Under the pieces are notes generated by a model. That model searched no databases. It was given only the letters and a program-made list of their open reading frames with translations, and was not told where the DNA came from. DNA of 64,000 bases from an uncultured Pelagibacteraceae bacterium (GTDB lineage Bacteria; Pseudomonadota; Alphaproteobacteria; Pelagibacterales; Pelagibacteraceae), in contig CACEEJ010000002.1 in assembly GCA_902558545.1 (NCBI GenBank), forward strand, positions 33,276-97,275, written 5' to 3'. The translations under genes were made by a program, and so were the position numbers. Positions 1 to 9,814 of the stretch are shown here, one piece after another (position 1 is the stretch's first letter; each line of letters starts with the position of its first letter).

Positions 1-44
1 CTTTTTTCTTATCTTTTAAAAAGTTGATGATAGAAGCTTAATGA

Positions 45-1121
45 ATGATTAAACATCAAATCAAATCTTATCTAGAAAATGCTAAGCAAGTATTTTCAAT
101 TAAATTTATTTCTGTTCTGATAATTTCTTTTCCTAGCGCAATTATTGCTGACTATTTTAATATTCCTTTAGCTTGGTTTTTGGGACCTATGATTGTTACT
201 TCAATTGCTGCTTTATCAGGTCTAAAAATCATTATGCCTAAAATAGTATTAAGTTTTATCTTGATAATTTTAGGTTTGCATATTGGAAATTACATAGACC
301 AAAATCTATTTAATCAAATGCTTGATTGGATTTGGACTTCATTAATTATGTTAATCTATATAATTATTTGTATTTTAGTTGTTGCTAAATACCTTCAAAA
401 ATTTGCAAGTTATGGTGAAAAAGCCTCAATATTTTCAGCAGCACCTGGTGCACTGGGTCCTTTAATGATTTTAGCAGAAAATGAAAAAACAGATTTATCT
501 CAAGTTGCAACTTCTCACTTAATTAGATTAATAATCATAATAACTGTCATTCCATTTATTATAGTTAATAATACTGACAACAATGTTTTGTTAAATGATG
601 ACTTCAATTATTTCGCTCAAAATCATTTAAATTTAATTTTACTTATTATTGCATCTTTGTTTTTTATTTTTGTTTTTGATAAAATTAGAATTCCTGCAGC
701 TTTACTATCTGGAACATTATTTGCGAGTGGTTTGTTACAAATTGCAGATATAGCATCATATAAATTACCAGATGATACGGTAAATTTTTGTCTACTAATA
801 CTTGGCTCTTCAGTTGGTTGTAGGTTTGCTGAAAAAACTGTTAAAGAGATAGCTAATAATTCTCTTCATAGTATTGTAGCTACTACTATTTTGGTAGTAT
901 TAGGTTTAGCTGCAGCCTATATTGCAACATTTTTTGTTGAGACAAATATTTTAACTCTAATTTTATCTTTTAGTCCTGGTGGAATTTATGAGGTTGCAGT
1001 TATAGCAATTGCATTTGATTTAGACCCAGATTTTGTTGCTTTTCACCATATAATAAGATTACTTTTCATACTTTTCACAGTTCCTGTATTTTTAAGAATA
1101 ATTGAAAAAATTAAGAAATAA
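45..1121 (+). CDS. AbrB-family multi-TM membrane protein (putative transporter)
   Basis: Hydrophobic ~10 TM ORF with AbrB/DUF duplication-like PLAWFLGPM and SFSPGGIYEVAVIA motifs. Confidence 0.75.
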   Translation: MIKHQIKSYLENAKQVFSIKFISVLIISFPSAIIADYFNIPLAWFLGPMIVTSIAALSGLKIIMPKIVLSFILIILGLHIGNYIDQNLFNQMLDWIWTSLIMLIYIIICILVVAKYLQKFASYGEKASIFSAAPGALGPLMILAENEKTDLSQVATSHLIRLIIIITVIPFIIVNNTDNNVLLNDDFNYFAQNHLNLILLIIASLFFIFVFDKIRIPAALLSGTLFASGLLQIADIASYKLPDDTVNFCLLILGSSVGCRFAEKTVKEIANNSLHSIVATTILVVLGLAAAYIATFFVETNILTLILSFSPGGIYEVAVIAIAFDLDPDFVAFHHIIRLLFILFTVPVFLRIIEKIKK

Positions 1122-2052
1122 TTTCAGAAAGTCTTTCAAAAACTTTTTCTGCTGAAAGTTTAGATAATTCAGGAGCTTGTATTGCTTTAAAATTTTCCCT
1201 TTCGATACTTACTTTAAAAGGAGTTGTATGAGATCCAAATAAAGCAATTCCTTTGGATCCTAAGTGTGCTGTCATATGTGCTGGTCCAGTATCGTTTGCA
1301 ATAACAAATGAACTATCTTTAATTAATGATGCTAACTGAGAAATATCTAAAGCTTTACCATTATCTAAAACACAAAGTGCATCAATACTTGATACTTCTT
1401 TAATTTCACTTGGCCCAGGTGCAATTACTACTTTAAATTTGTTATCTGACTTTTCATTAATCATAGCAATTAACTCATTATAATAAGGCCATTTTTTTGA
1501 AGTTAAATGAGGTGAGCAAAATGGAAAAAGAAGAATATATTTATCTAATTGATGGTGATTTTTTATTTGAGATATGTCAGTTGTGCTCCATGAAAAATCA
1601 GGTTTTAAAGTATGATTTGTATTTATGCCTGAACTTTTTAATTGATAATCAAATCTAGACAAAACAGATTCTTTATCAAAATCTTCTTTTGTAGTTCCTT
1701 CGGGTAATGTTGTATCAGTAGATGACCAAGTATCTTTTGTTGCTTTTGGAAATAAAATTTTTTTATAAAAAGCTGTTCTACTTGAGTTCTGTAGATCATA
1801 AACTCTAGAAAAATTATATTTTTTTATGTTTTTCATTAATGAATATAAGTAAATTAGGTTCAGTCTTGATAATCTCTTATCTAAAATTACATCAGAAATA
1901 TGTGGATTTTTTTTAAATAAATCAAAATACGGTTTGGTTGTTAGTAAATAAATTTCATCTTCTTTGTGATTCTCAGAAATATCTTGAATTGCACCACAAG
2001 CTTGAGCTATATCACCTAAAGATCCATGTTTAATGATTAAAATATTAGACAT
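1111..2052 (-). CDS. Glycosyltransferase family 9 (heptosyltransferase-like)
   Basis: ILIIKHGSLGDI N-terminus and SSFVIANDTGPAHMTAHLG motif typical of GT9. Confidence 0.85.
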   Translation of the reverse strand: MSNILIIKHGSLGDIAQACGAIQDISENHKEDEIYLLTTKPYFDLFKKNPHISDVILDKRLSRLNLIYLYSLMKNIKKYNFSRVYDLQNSSRTAFYKKILFPKATKDTWSSTDTTLPEGTTKEDFDKESVLSRFDYQLKSSGINTNHTLKPDFSWSTTDISQIKNHHQLDKYILLFPFCSPHLTSKKWPYYNELIAMINEKSDNKFKVVIAPGPSEIKEVSSIDALCVLDNGKALDISQLASLIKDSSFVIANDTGPAHMTAHLGSKGIALFGSHTTPFKVSIERENFKAIQAPELSKLSAEKVFERLSEIIS

Positions 2053-2084
2053 ATTATTAACAATTTAACATAGTATTAAATTTA

Positions 2085-2474
2085 ATGAATAAAATTATAG
2101 TAGAAGTATCTGTAGGTGAGCTTTTAGACAAAATTTCAATCTTGGAAATTAAAAAAGAAAAAATTAAAGACCCTGAAAAACTAAAATTTATATCAAATGA
2201 ACATTCGATTCTTAAAAATCAATTAGAAAAAAATGTTAAATCTGACGATAAACTAGATAAATTATTCCAAGATTTAAAAGAAATTAATTCCAAGTTGTGG
2301 GTTATAGAAGATGAAAAAAGAGATTGTGAAAAAAATAAGGACTTTGGTGATAAATTTATAAAATTATCTAGAGATGTTCATTTTTTAAATGATGATAGAG
2401 CAAAAATAAAATTAGAAATTAATAATCACACTGGATCAAGTATTAAAGAAATTAAAGAATATACTAGCTACTAA
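2085..2474 (+). CDS. DUF6165-like protein
   Basis: VEVSVGELLDKISILEIKKEKI start typical of DUF6165; next to GT9. Confidence 0.65.
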   Translation: MNKIIVEVSVGELLDKISILEIKKEKIKDPEKLKFISNEHSILKNQLEKNVKSDDKLDKLFQDLKEINSKLWVIEDEKRDCEKNKDFGDKFIKLSRDVHFLNDDRAKIKLEINNHTGSSIKEIKEYTSY

Positions 2475-3252
2475 AAACTTTAGGAAACCAATCATCTCTC
2501 ATCAAATCTCCCGTTTTTAAATTAATTCCATCAAATGGAGGTGAAGTTGGCCCTCCTCTATCAATATATTTTACATCATCTCCTATAAATCGCATCGAAA
2601 ATGCTCTTCGTGATTTAGAAGAATTGTTTCCTGTTGAACCATGTACAATTTTAAAATTAAATAAAACAGCATCACCCAAACTTAATTCTGGAATTAAAAT
2701 ATTTTCTTCAAATTCTTTTAATGGCGGTAAATCCATGAAAGAACTATCATCATCATACCAAGATTGGTTATTTGACCATTTTGTAGGTCTAATTAACTTT
2801 GGCCATTTGTGAGATCCTAAAATTAATTTAAGATTATTTTTCAGATTAACTTCATCTAATGGAATCCAAAAACTTCCAGTATCGTTTCCATCAACACAGT
2901 AATAAGGCATATCTTGGTGCCATGGAGTTTCTTTATGGGTACCTGGATCCTTTATAAAAATGTGTTCATGAAAAATTTGAGTAGATTTAGAATTAGTTGC
3001 TTCTGCAACTATTTGAGCTCCCAGTGAATTATATAAGCAATCCTTAAATTCTTCTATCCTTTCCCAGTTGCAATAATCCTCAAAAAATCTTCCTTTATCA
3101 CTACTTACATTTTCTCTACCGTGCTTACTTGGATTATCTAATACTTTTTGAAATCCTTTTCTAAGTGGTTCAATCCAATCTTTAAATATATCCTTAATTA
3201 TTATTACACCATCGTTTTGATAATCATTAATTTGTTTGTCTGATAAAAACAT
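2464..3252 (-). CDS. Phytanoyl-CoA dioxygenase family protein
   Basis: PWHQDMPYY (HxD) and VHGSTGNNSSKSRRAFSMRF motifs. Confidence 0.85.
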   Translation of the reverse strand: MFLSDKQINDYQNDGVIIIKDIFKDWIEPLRKGFQKVLDNPSKHGRENVSSDKGRFFEDYCNWERIEEFKDCLYNSLGAQIVAEATNSKSTQIFHEHIFIKDPGTHKETPWHQDMPYYCVDGNDTGSFWIPLDEVNLKNNLKLILGSHKWPKLIRPTKWSNNQSWYDDDSSFMDLPPLKEFEENILIPELSLGDAVLFNFKIVHGSTGNNSSKSRRAFSMRFIGDDVKYIDRGGPTSPPFDGINLKTGDLMRDDWFPKVFSS

Positions 3253-3254
3253 TT

Positions 3255-3932
3255 TTATTGCTGAAAGCTGTACTTTTTTTCCAAATATTTAATCACATTA
3301 TGAATAATAAAGGTCATGAACAAATAAATTCCACCAGCAACAATAAATACTTCTATTGGTTTAAAAGTTGTTGAAATTATATATTTAGCAACACCTGTTA
3401 AATCCATTAGAGTAACTGTACTTGCAAGTGAAGTGCCTTTCATCATTAATATTATTTCATTTCCATATGCTGGAAGTGATTGTCTTATCGCAATTGGAAT
3501 TTGAATTTTATAAAAAATTATTTTGTTTGATATTCCTAAACTTTTTCCAGCTTCAATAATACCTGGTTTTATTGTTTGAAAAGCTGATCTTAAAATTTCA
3601 GAAGTATATGCGCCAGTATTTAAAGTAAATGCTATTATTGCACACCAGTAAGGTTCTTTTAAAATAACCCATAGAAATGTTGTTCTTAAATATTCGATTT
3701 GTCCTAACCCAAAATAAATTATAAAAATTTGGACCAGTAATGGTGTTCCTCTAAATATGTATGAATAGCCATAAGCAAATTTATTGATAAATATATTTTT
3801 ATTTAATCTTAAAATTGCAAAGAACAGACCTAGGAATAACCCAAAAAATAATGATGCGGATAATAATTTTAAGGTAATTACTGTTGCTCCTAAAAGTTTG
3901 GGGAAACTAGTGATCATTAAATCAAAATCCAT
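3255..3932 (-). CDS. Polar amino-acid ABC transporter permease (HisM-like)
   Basis: GTPLLVQIF, EAGKSLGIS; tandem with second permease and SBP. Confidence 0.88.
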   Translation of the reverse strand: MDFDLMITSFPKLLGATVITLKLLSASLFFGLFLGLFFAILRLNKNIFINKFAYGYSYIFRGTPLLVQIFIIYFGLGQIEYLRTTFLWVILKEPYWCAIIAFTLNTGAYTSEILRSAFQTIKPGIIEAGKSLGISNKIIFYKIQIPIAIRQSLPAYGNEIILMMKGTSLASTVTLMDLTGVAKYIISTTFKPIEVFIVAGGIYLFMTFIIHNVIKYLEKKYSFQQ

Positions 3933-4624
3933 TAATACCCCCTACTATACCTAACTTCTAACTTGTTAATTAATTTCATACTCATGTAAGTAAGCAAAAG
4001 ATATAAAACGGCAGCAAATGAATAGAAGAATAATGGATCTCTAGTAGATCCTGCAGCAATATAAGATTGTCTCATTATTTCAACTAATCCTGTAACTGAA
4101 ATTAGAGAAGTGTCTTTTAAAGTTATTTGCCAAACATTACTTAAATTTGGAATAGCTAACCTTAGCATTTGAGGTAAAATTATTTTATAAAATTGCCCAA
4201 ACTTATTTATTCCAAGTACCTTTGCAGCTTCAAATTGACCTTTGTCTATTGATTGAATTGCTCCCCGAAATACTTCTGTTGAATAAGCTCCAGAAATAAT
4301 ACCAATAGCCATTGCACCTGTAATGAATGCATTTATTTCTATATATTCATAATAACCAAAAATAGAAGCTACATACATAATGGCTCCACTTCCTCCAAAA
4401 AAGAAAAGGTATATTACTAGTAATTCGGGCACTCCTCGAATAACTGTTGTATAGAAATTCCCGATTAAATTTAAAGTTTTATATTTTGAAAGTTTTAAAG
4501 GAGTAAAAATTAATGCAAAAAGAAAACCAACTAACATTGCTGTAATCGATACAGCAATTGTCATTAGGGTTGCGTAAAATAATTCATCACCCCAACCTGT
4601 TTTACCAAATGCTAGAAGTTCCAT
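3932..4624 (-). CDS. Polar amino-acid ABC transporter permease (HisQ-like)
   Basis: VIRGVPELLVIYLFF, EAAKVLGI; 1-nt overlap with following permease. Confidence 0.88.
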   Translation of the reverse strand: MELLAFGKTGWGDELFYATLMTIAVSITAMLVGFLFALIFTPLKLSKYKTLNLIGNFYTTVIRGVPELLVIYLFFFGGSGAIMYVASIFGYYEYIEINAFITGAMAIGIISGAYSTEVFRGAIQSIDKGQFEAAKVLGINKFGQFYKIILPQMLRLAIPNLSNVWQITLKDTSLISVTGLVEIMRQSYIAAGSTRDPLFFYSFAAVLYLLLTYMSMKLINKLEVRYSRGY

Positions 4625-4629
4625 ATAGA

Positions 4630-4656
4630 TTGGCGACTATATATTATAGTCGCCAA
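4630..4656 (-). promoter_or_regulatory. Perfect 12-bp inverted repeat (loop 3) between SBP stop and permease start
   Basis: TTGGCGACTATA-TAT-TATAGTCGCCAA; ends 5 nt before the permease ATG (minus strand). Confidence 0.8.
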
Positions 4657-4668
4657 ATCTAAAATAAA

Positions 4669-5520
4669 TTACATAGAAACGTCGTCGTTAAACCATTTGA
4701 TAGCTAGTTTACTAATAATTCCTTGTTTTCTAGCTTTATCAATTGCTTTATTAAAGTCTTTAAGAAGTTTGGCATCTCTTTTACCAATTGCATCATCTCC
4801 ACTTTGTCTAATACCAACACCTACACCGCCTCCAAAAGCACCACCTGAAAAATTAGGACCAACAGTAACGACTGCTTTTCCAGATGCCTCTGCATACTCT
4901 ATAAATGAAGCTTTTGCAGCTAATGCTACATCACATCTTCCTGATGTTAAATCTAAATTAACTTCATCTTGAGTTTTGTAAGTTCTTACATTTACACTTC
5001 CTACATCACCTGACTCTAAGAAGTTTTGGTGAATTGTTCCTGTTTGCGTACAAACAGTTTTTCCAGATAAAGCAGCTGTAATTGTTTTTAGTGCTTTTTT
5101 AACATCTGAAGAACTTCTATCCAAATTTATTGCAGCAGGAGTGTCCATGCCCTCTAGATTTGATCCTTTCATTACAGCAAGGGTAGCAGGTTCAGTCGCA
5201 TAACCTTGTGAAAAAGTAATTGTCTTTTGCCTTTCAGCGGTAATTGACATTCCAGCCATTATTGCATCAAACTTTCTCATTACTAGAGCTGGTATCATAC
5301 CATCCCAGTCTTGTTCAACGATTGTACACTCATACTTCATAATTGCACAAAGTTCTTGAGCAAGCTCTACCTCAAAACCAATAAGATTGCCTGAAGCATC
5401 TTTTGAATTCCATGGAGGGTAAGCTCCTTCAGTTCCAATTTTTATTTTTTCAGCAGAAACATTTCCTATGATAAATAAAGAAGCAAGAACTGTTAAAATA
5501 GTTTTTTTGAATATATTCAT
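4669..5520 (-). CDS. Amino-acid (Lys/Arg/ornithine/octopine-type) ABC transporter substrate-binding protein
   Basis: Signal peptide; KIGTEGAYPPWNSKDASGNLIGFEVELAQELC. Confidence 0.9.
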   Translation of the reverse strand: MNIFKKTILTVLASLFIIGNVSAEKIKIGTEGAYPPWNSKDASGNLIGFEVELAQELCAIMKYECTIVEQDWDGMIPALVMRKFDAIMAGMSITAERQKTITFSQGYATEPATLAVMKGSNLEGMDTPAAINLDRSSSDVKKALKTITAALSGKTVCTQTGTIHQNFLESGDVGSVNVRTYKTQDEVNLDLTSGRCDVALAAKASFIEYAEASGKAVVTVGPNFSGGAFGGGVGVGIRQSGDDAIGKRDAKLLKDFNKAIDKARKQGIISKLAIKWFNDDVSM

Positions 5521-5579
5521 TATTTTCTCCTTTAATTAAGAAGAATTATTTCACAAATTTAAATAAGAAAAAAGAAAAA

Positions 5580-6620
5580 TTAGTGATTAATTGATGATGA
5601 AAAATTCCAAGAACAATCAAAACTAGGTATGTAAACTCTTGATAATTTTGCATTCCCAAAATTTTGATTAAAAACATTTAACCAATTTTCAACCTGATGT
5701 GGTTTTTTGTCTTGACTACCGACTTGAGCCGTTATAACTCCTTTGGGTTTTAAAATTCTGACTAATGAATCCATATTTTTTGCAGCTAAATCTATACAAA
5801 ATTGATCGTCATTTAAATCAACAAAAATATGATCATAAGTATCATCACCAACTGATTTAACACTTTCGAAAGCATCACCCCAAACACATTTTACTGAATT
5901 TTTTTCAGTTGCTTTTTTTCCAATATCTCCAAGGTGTTTATTACAAACATCTACAACTTCAGGATCAAGTTCGTACCAATCGATAAAGTTAAAATTTTTT
6001 GAAATACATTCTCTTGCTACTCCACCATCACCACCACCTATGATAGCAGCTCTTTCATTATCTTTGTTTAAATTTAAACCAGAACCTACAAAGGTTGAGC
6101 TGTATAAATGCTCATCAGTAGCAGCAACTTGTATCTCGCCATCTATAAATAAAGACTTACCAAATTGTTCTAAGTCTAAAATTTCAATATGCTGACCTAC
6201 TTTAGATTTAAAATCTTCTAAAACATCATTTACTACGTAAGATTTTTGTAAACCTGGTGAGCTATAAATATCATGATAAAGAGATTTTGTGTCTCTATTA
6301 AATTCTTTTTTAACTATTCTTTTATGTACAAATTCTTTTTTTATAATATCAATTGCAACTGATGGACTTACTTTACCACAAGTAAAGAAATCAAAACTAA
6401 TAATGCCTTTTTCAGGAAATGTATGAAAACTTATGTGGCTTTCAGCTAATAAAGCTAAAATTGTAAATCCTTGTGGTTCAAATTTATATTTTGAAATATT
6501 TAAAATTGTAACTTTTGCAGCTTTTGCAATTTCGTTAATCACTTTTTCAAAAACAGATGGATCATACTCTTTAGTAGTTCCAATTATATCAAGAGTTATA
6601 TGTTCTCCAACTTTGGTCAA
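5580..6620 (-). CDS. speD-speE fusion: Fused S-adenosylmethionine decarboxylase (SpeD) - spermidine synthase (SpeE)
   Basis: SpeD ESHISFHTFPEKG (pyruvoyl Ser region) at N-term; SpeE IIGGGDGGVARE and VDLNDD at C-term. Confidence 0.9.
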   Translation of the reverse strand: MTKVGEHITLDIIGTTKEYDPSVFEKVINEIAKAAKVTILNISKYKFEPQGFTILALLAESHISFHTFPEKGIISFDFFTCGKVSPSVAIDIIKKEFVHKRIVKKEFNRDTKSLYHDIYSSPGLQKSYVVNDVLEDFKSKVGQHIEILDLEQFGKSLFIDGEIQVAATDEHLYSSTFVGSGLNLNKDNERAAIIGGGDGGVARECISKNFNFIDWYELDPEVVDVCNKHLGDIGKKATEKNSVKCVWGDAFESVKSVGDDTYDHIFVDLNDDQFCIDLAAKNMDSLVRILKPKGVITAQVGSQDKKPHQVENWLNVFNQNFGNAKLSRVYIPSFDCSWNFSSSINH

Positions 6621-6624
6621 TTTA

Positions 6625-7284
6625 TTATCCCTTTTTATAACCTTTAACTTTTTCTAATATTTTTTGCATTTCTGCAAAAGATAGATTCTTTGGTTGTCCA
6701 AGTTTTAGTGCAAGAAAGTATTGATGGCAAATATTTTCTAATTCTTGTGCAAGTTCAAATGCCTTGCTTAAAGTTTCTCCAAATGCAATCTGACCGTGAT
6801 TTGCCATTAAACATGCTTTCCTATTTTCAAGAGCTTTAATTATATTGTTGGATAATTCTTTTGTACCAAAAGTTGCATATTCTGCACACTTAATATCCTC
6901 ACCACCCATTAATGCTATCATGTAATGGAAAGGTGGTATTGGTTTCCTGTGAGTTGAAATTGCAGTAGCATGAGTCGAATGAGCATGAACTATAGCTTTT
7001 GCCTCTCTTTTACTTTTATAAATGTCCTGATGAAATCTCCATTCAGAAGATGGGTTTAATCCAGAATTAAAAATTTTTAGGAAATCATATTCCTTTTCAT
7101 TTGATAAAAAGACTATGTCTTCTTCTTTTAAGTTTTCATATTTAATTCCAGATGGAGTAATATAAAATCCATCTTCGCCGTCTATTTGGGCTCTAACAGA
7201 AATGTTACCTGATCTTAAAGGGGATAAATTAGTACTATTAAGCCTTTTTGAAAATTCAATAACTTCTAGCTTTTTGTTGTTCAT
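6625..7284 (-). CDS. Class II aldolase/adducin family (FucA-like; candidate 5-methylthioribulose-1-phosphate aldolase)
   Basis: LSPLRSGNISVR...ITPSG, VHAHSTHATAIS, NHGQIAFG. ORF opens at 7353 but MNNKKLEVIEF (start 7284) looks like the real start. Confidence 0.8.
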   Translation of the reverse strand: MNNKKLEVIEFSKRLNSTNLSPLRSGNISVRAQIDGEDGFYITPSGIKYENLKEEDIVFLSNEKEYDFLKIFNSGLNPSSEWRFHQDIYKSKREAKAIVHAHSTHATAISTHRKPIPPFHYMIALMGGEDIKCAEYATFGTKELSNNIIKALENRKACLMANHGQIAFGETLSKAFELAQELENICHQYFLALKLGQPKNLSFAEMQKILEKVKGYKKG

Positions 7285-7340
7285 ATAAAAAATACTTGAT
7301 TTTAAAGCTGATAAATAACAAACTATACAAAAAATAAAAC

Positions 7341-8702
7341 ATGTCAGATACAATTAAATATTTTTTAGAAGAAAGCAAAATGCCAAAAACTTGGTATAAT
7401 ATTGCTGCAGACCTTCCTAAGCCTCTAGATCCAGTTTTACATCCAGGAACTCTTAAACCTATAGGTCCAGACGATTTAGCACCATTGTTTCCAATGGCTT
7501 TAATTGGACAAGAAGTTTCTCAAGATAGAGAAATTGAGATACCTGAACCAGTTAGAAATATTTATAAACAATGGAGACCTTCTCCACTTTACAGAGCAAG
7601 AAAATTAGAAAAACATTTAGATACACCTGCAAAAATTTATTACAAGTATGAGGGTGTAAGTCCTTCAGGTAGTCACAAACCTAATACAGCTGTTGCACAG
7701 GCATTTTATAATAAAGAAGAAGGTACAAAAAAAATAACTACCGAGACTGGTGCTGGGCAATGGGGAACTTCACTTGCTTTTGCATGTAAACTTTTTGGAA
7801 TAGAGTTAGATGTTTATATGGTTAAAGTTAGTTTTGAACAAAAACCATATAGAAAATTAGTAATGCAAACATATGGTGCAAGATGTGTTGCAAGTCCATC
7901 AAATGAAACTGATAGTGGAAAAGCTATTTTAACAAAAGACCCTAGCAACACTGGTAGCTTAGGTATTGCTATTTCTGAGGCGGTTGAGATGGCTGCAAAA
8001 AATCCTGATACCAAATATGCGCTTGGTAGTGTTTTAAATCATGTTCTAATGCATCAAACGATTGTTGGTAATGAGGCGTTACTTCAAATGGAAATGGCTG
8101 ATGATTACCCAGATATTTTAGTTGGTTGTACAGGTGGTGGAAGTAATTTTTCAGGTTTAGTTTTTCCATTCATAGGTAAAAATTTTAGAGAAGGAAAAAA
8201 TACAAGAGTAATAGCTTGTGAACCAAAATCTTGTCCTTCACTAACAAAAGGTAAATTTGTTTATGATTTTGGTGATACAGGAAGATTAACACCATTAATG
8301 AAAACACATACTTTAGGATCTCAATTTATTCCTCCAGCAACACACTCTGGAGGGTTAAGATATCATGCTATGGCTCCAATGGTTAGTCATCTAAAAGAGA
8401 TAGGTGCAATCGAAGCAAAAGCATATGGTCAAAAAGAATGTTTTGAAGCAGGAGTAAGTTTTGCAAGAACTGAAGGCATAGTTCCTGCTCCCGAAGCAAC
8501 TCATGCTGTTAAAGGTGCAGTTGATGCAGCATTAGAATGTAAAAAGAATGGAGAGTCTAAATCAATTCTCTTTAACCTTTGTGGACATGGTCACTTTGAT
8601 ATGAAAGCTTACGGTGATTTCTTCGAAGGAAATTTAGCTGAAGATAAATTTGATCAAGCAAGTGTTGATAAAGCTTTGGAAGAATTACCAAAAATTGCTT
8701 AA
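7341..8702 (+). CDS. TrpB2-type (tryptophan synthase beta-like) PLP enzyme
   Basis: GSHKPNTA (PLP Lys), ETGAGQWGTSLA, GCTGGGSNF; stand-alone, no trpA in window. Confidence 0.88.
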   Translation: MSDTIKYFLEESKMPKTWYNIAADLPKPLDPVLHPGTLKPIGPDDLAPLFPMALIGQEVSQDREIEIPEPVRNIYKQWRPSPLYRARKLEKHLDTPAKIYYKYEGVSPSGSHKPNTAVAQAFYNKEEGTKKITTETGAGQWGTSLAFACKLFGIELDVYMVKVSFEQKPYRKLVMQTYGARCVASPSNETDSGKAILTKDPSNTGSLGIAISEAVEMAAKNPDTKYALGSVLNHVLMHQTIVGNEALLQMEMADDYPDILVGCTGGGSNFSGLVFPFIGKNFREGKNTRVIACEPKSCPSLTKGKFVYDFGDTGRLTPLMKTHTLGSQFIPPATHSGGLRYHAMAPMVSHLKEIGAIEAKAYGQKECFEAGVSFARTEGIVPAPEATHAVKGAVDAALECKKNGESKSILFNLCGHGHFDMKAYGDFFEGNLAEDKFDQASVDKALEELPKIA

Positions 8703-8710
8703 TTTAAAAA

Positions 8711-9814
8711 TTGAGTCTAATAAAACCATTTAGCGGAATAAGACCAAAAAAAAAGTTTGCAAAGCAAGTTACTTCTCCAAACTTAAGTTATCTTAATAAT
8801 TACAAACTAACCAAAAAATTAAATTTTGTTAATTTATTAAATGCTTCAAGCATCCATGAGTCAAAAAAAATACTTCGAAGTCTTAATGAAAAAGGTATTA
8901 TTCAACAAGACCAATCAGATTATTTCTATTTATATCGAATTACATATAACAAGAAAAAATTGCTTGGGATAGTTGGAAAAATTAATTTAGAGAATTATGA
9001 TGACAAAAAAATATTAGGTCATGAAGAAACTTTTGTAGAAAGGATAAAAAAAAGAAAAGAACAATTATTTAAATTTAATAGTCAAATAAGCCCTATATAT
9101 ACAACGTATAAGTCTAAACCAAATTCTTTAAAAAAATTAAATAATATTTTTAAATATAAGCCAGATTATAATTTTATATCTGAGGATAAGTGTAGGCATG
9201 AACTTTGGGTAATTAAAAAACTAAAAACAGAAAAATTACTTAAAAAGTATCTTAAAAATATTAAGAAAATATACATATGTGATGGACACCATAGGATACA
9301 AGCGATGTTAAAAAGTAAAAAAAAAATTGCCCCTATGATAATAGCTTTTCCTGATAATCAGGTAAATATATTAGATTATAATAGAGTTATAAAAACCAAT
9401 TTAAAATTTGAAGAAATTAAAAAAATAATTTCAAAAAACTTTACTTTTAATGTCTCTAAAAAAAATAACCAACTTAAACAAAACCAAATTGAAATGTATG
9501 CAAAAAGAAGGTGGTATACAATTAAGCCATTTAAACAATCAAAAGAACTAGATGTAACTATATTGAGAAAATTAATATTAAATAAAATTTTGAAAAATAA
9601 AAAAAATATTAAATTCGTATCAGGTTTCAAAGGTAAAAAAGTTTTAGAAAATTATGTAAATTCTAAAAAATATAATTTAGCATTTAAATTATATCCTACT
9701 AATATTTCACAAGTTTTATCTTTTGCTGAAAAGAAAAAATATATGCCACAAAAATCTACGTGGTTTCACCCAAAACCACTTGATGGATTAATTTCATCTA
9801 AAATTATTTCTTAA
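8711..9814 (+). CDS. DUF1015 family protein
   Basis: KPFSGIRPKKKFA start, ICDGHHRIQAML motif; alternative (TTG/non-ATG) start. Confidence 0.75.
   Translation: MSLIKPFSGIRPKKKFAKQVTSPNLSYLNNYKLTKKLNFVNLLNASSIHESKKILRSLNEKGIIQQDQSDYFYLYRITYNKKKLLGIVGKINLENYDDKKILGHEETFVERIKKRKEQLFKFNSQISPIYTTYKSKPNSLKKLNNIFKYKPDYNFISEDKCRHELWVIKKLKTEKLLKKYLKNIKKIYICDGHHRIQAMLKSKKKIAPMIIAFPDNQVNILDYNRVIKTNLKFEEIKKIISKNFTFNVSKKNNQLKQNQIEMYAKRRWYTIKPFKQSKELDVTILRKLILNKILKNKKNIKFVSGFKGKKVLENYVNSKKYNLAFKLYPTNISQVLSFAEKKKYMPQKSTWFHPKPLDGLISSKIIS

Noticed and set aside
8960-9640. Long A-rich runs, considered as low-complexity repeats
   Set aside because: Explained by Lys/Asn-rich coding sequence in an AT-rich genome; no periodic repeat unit or CRISPR-like spacing.
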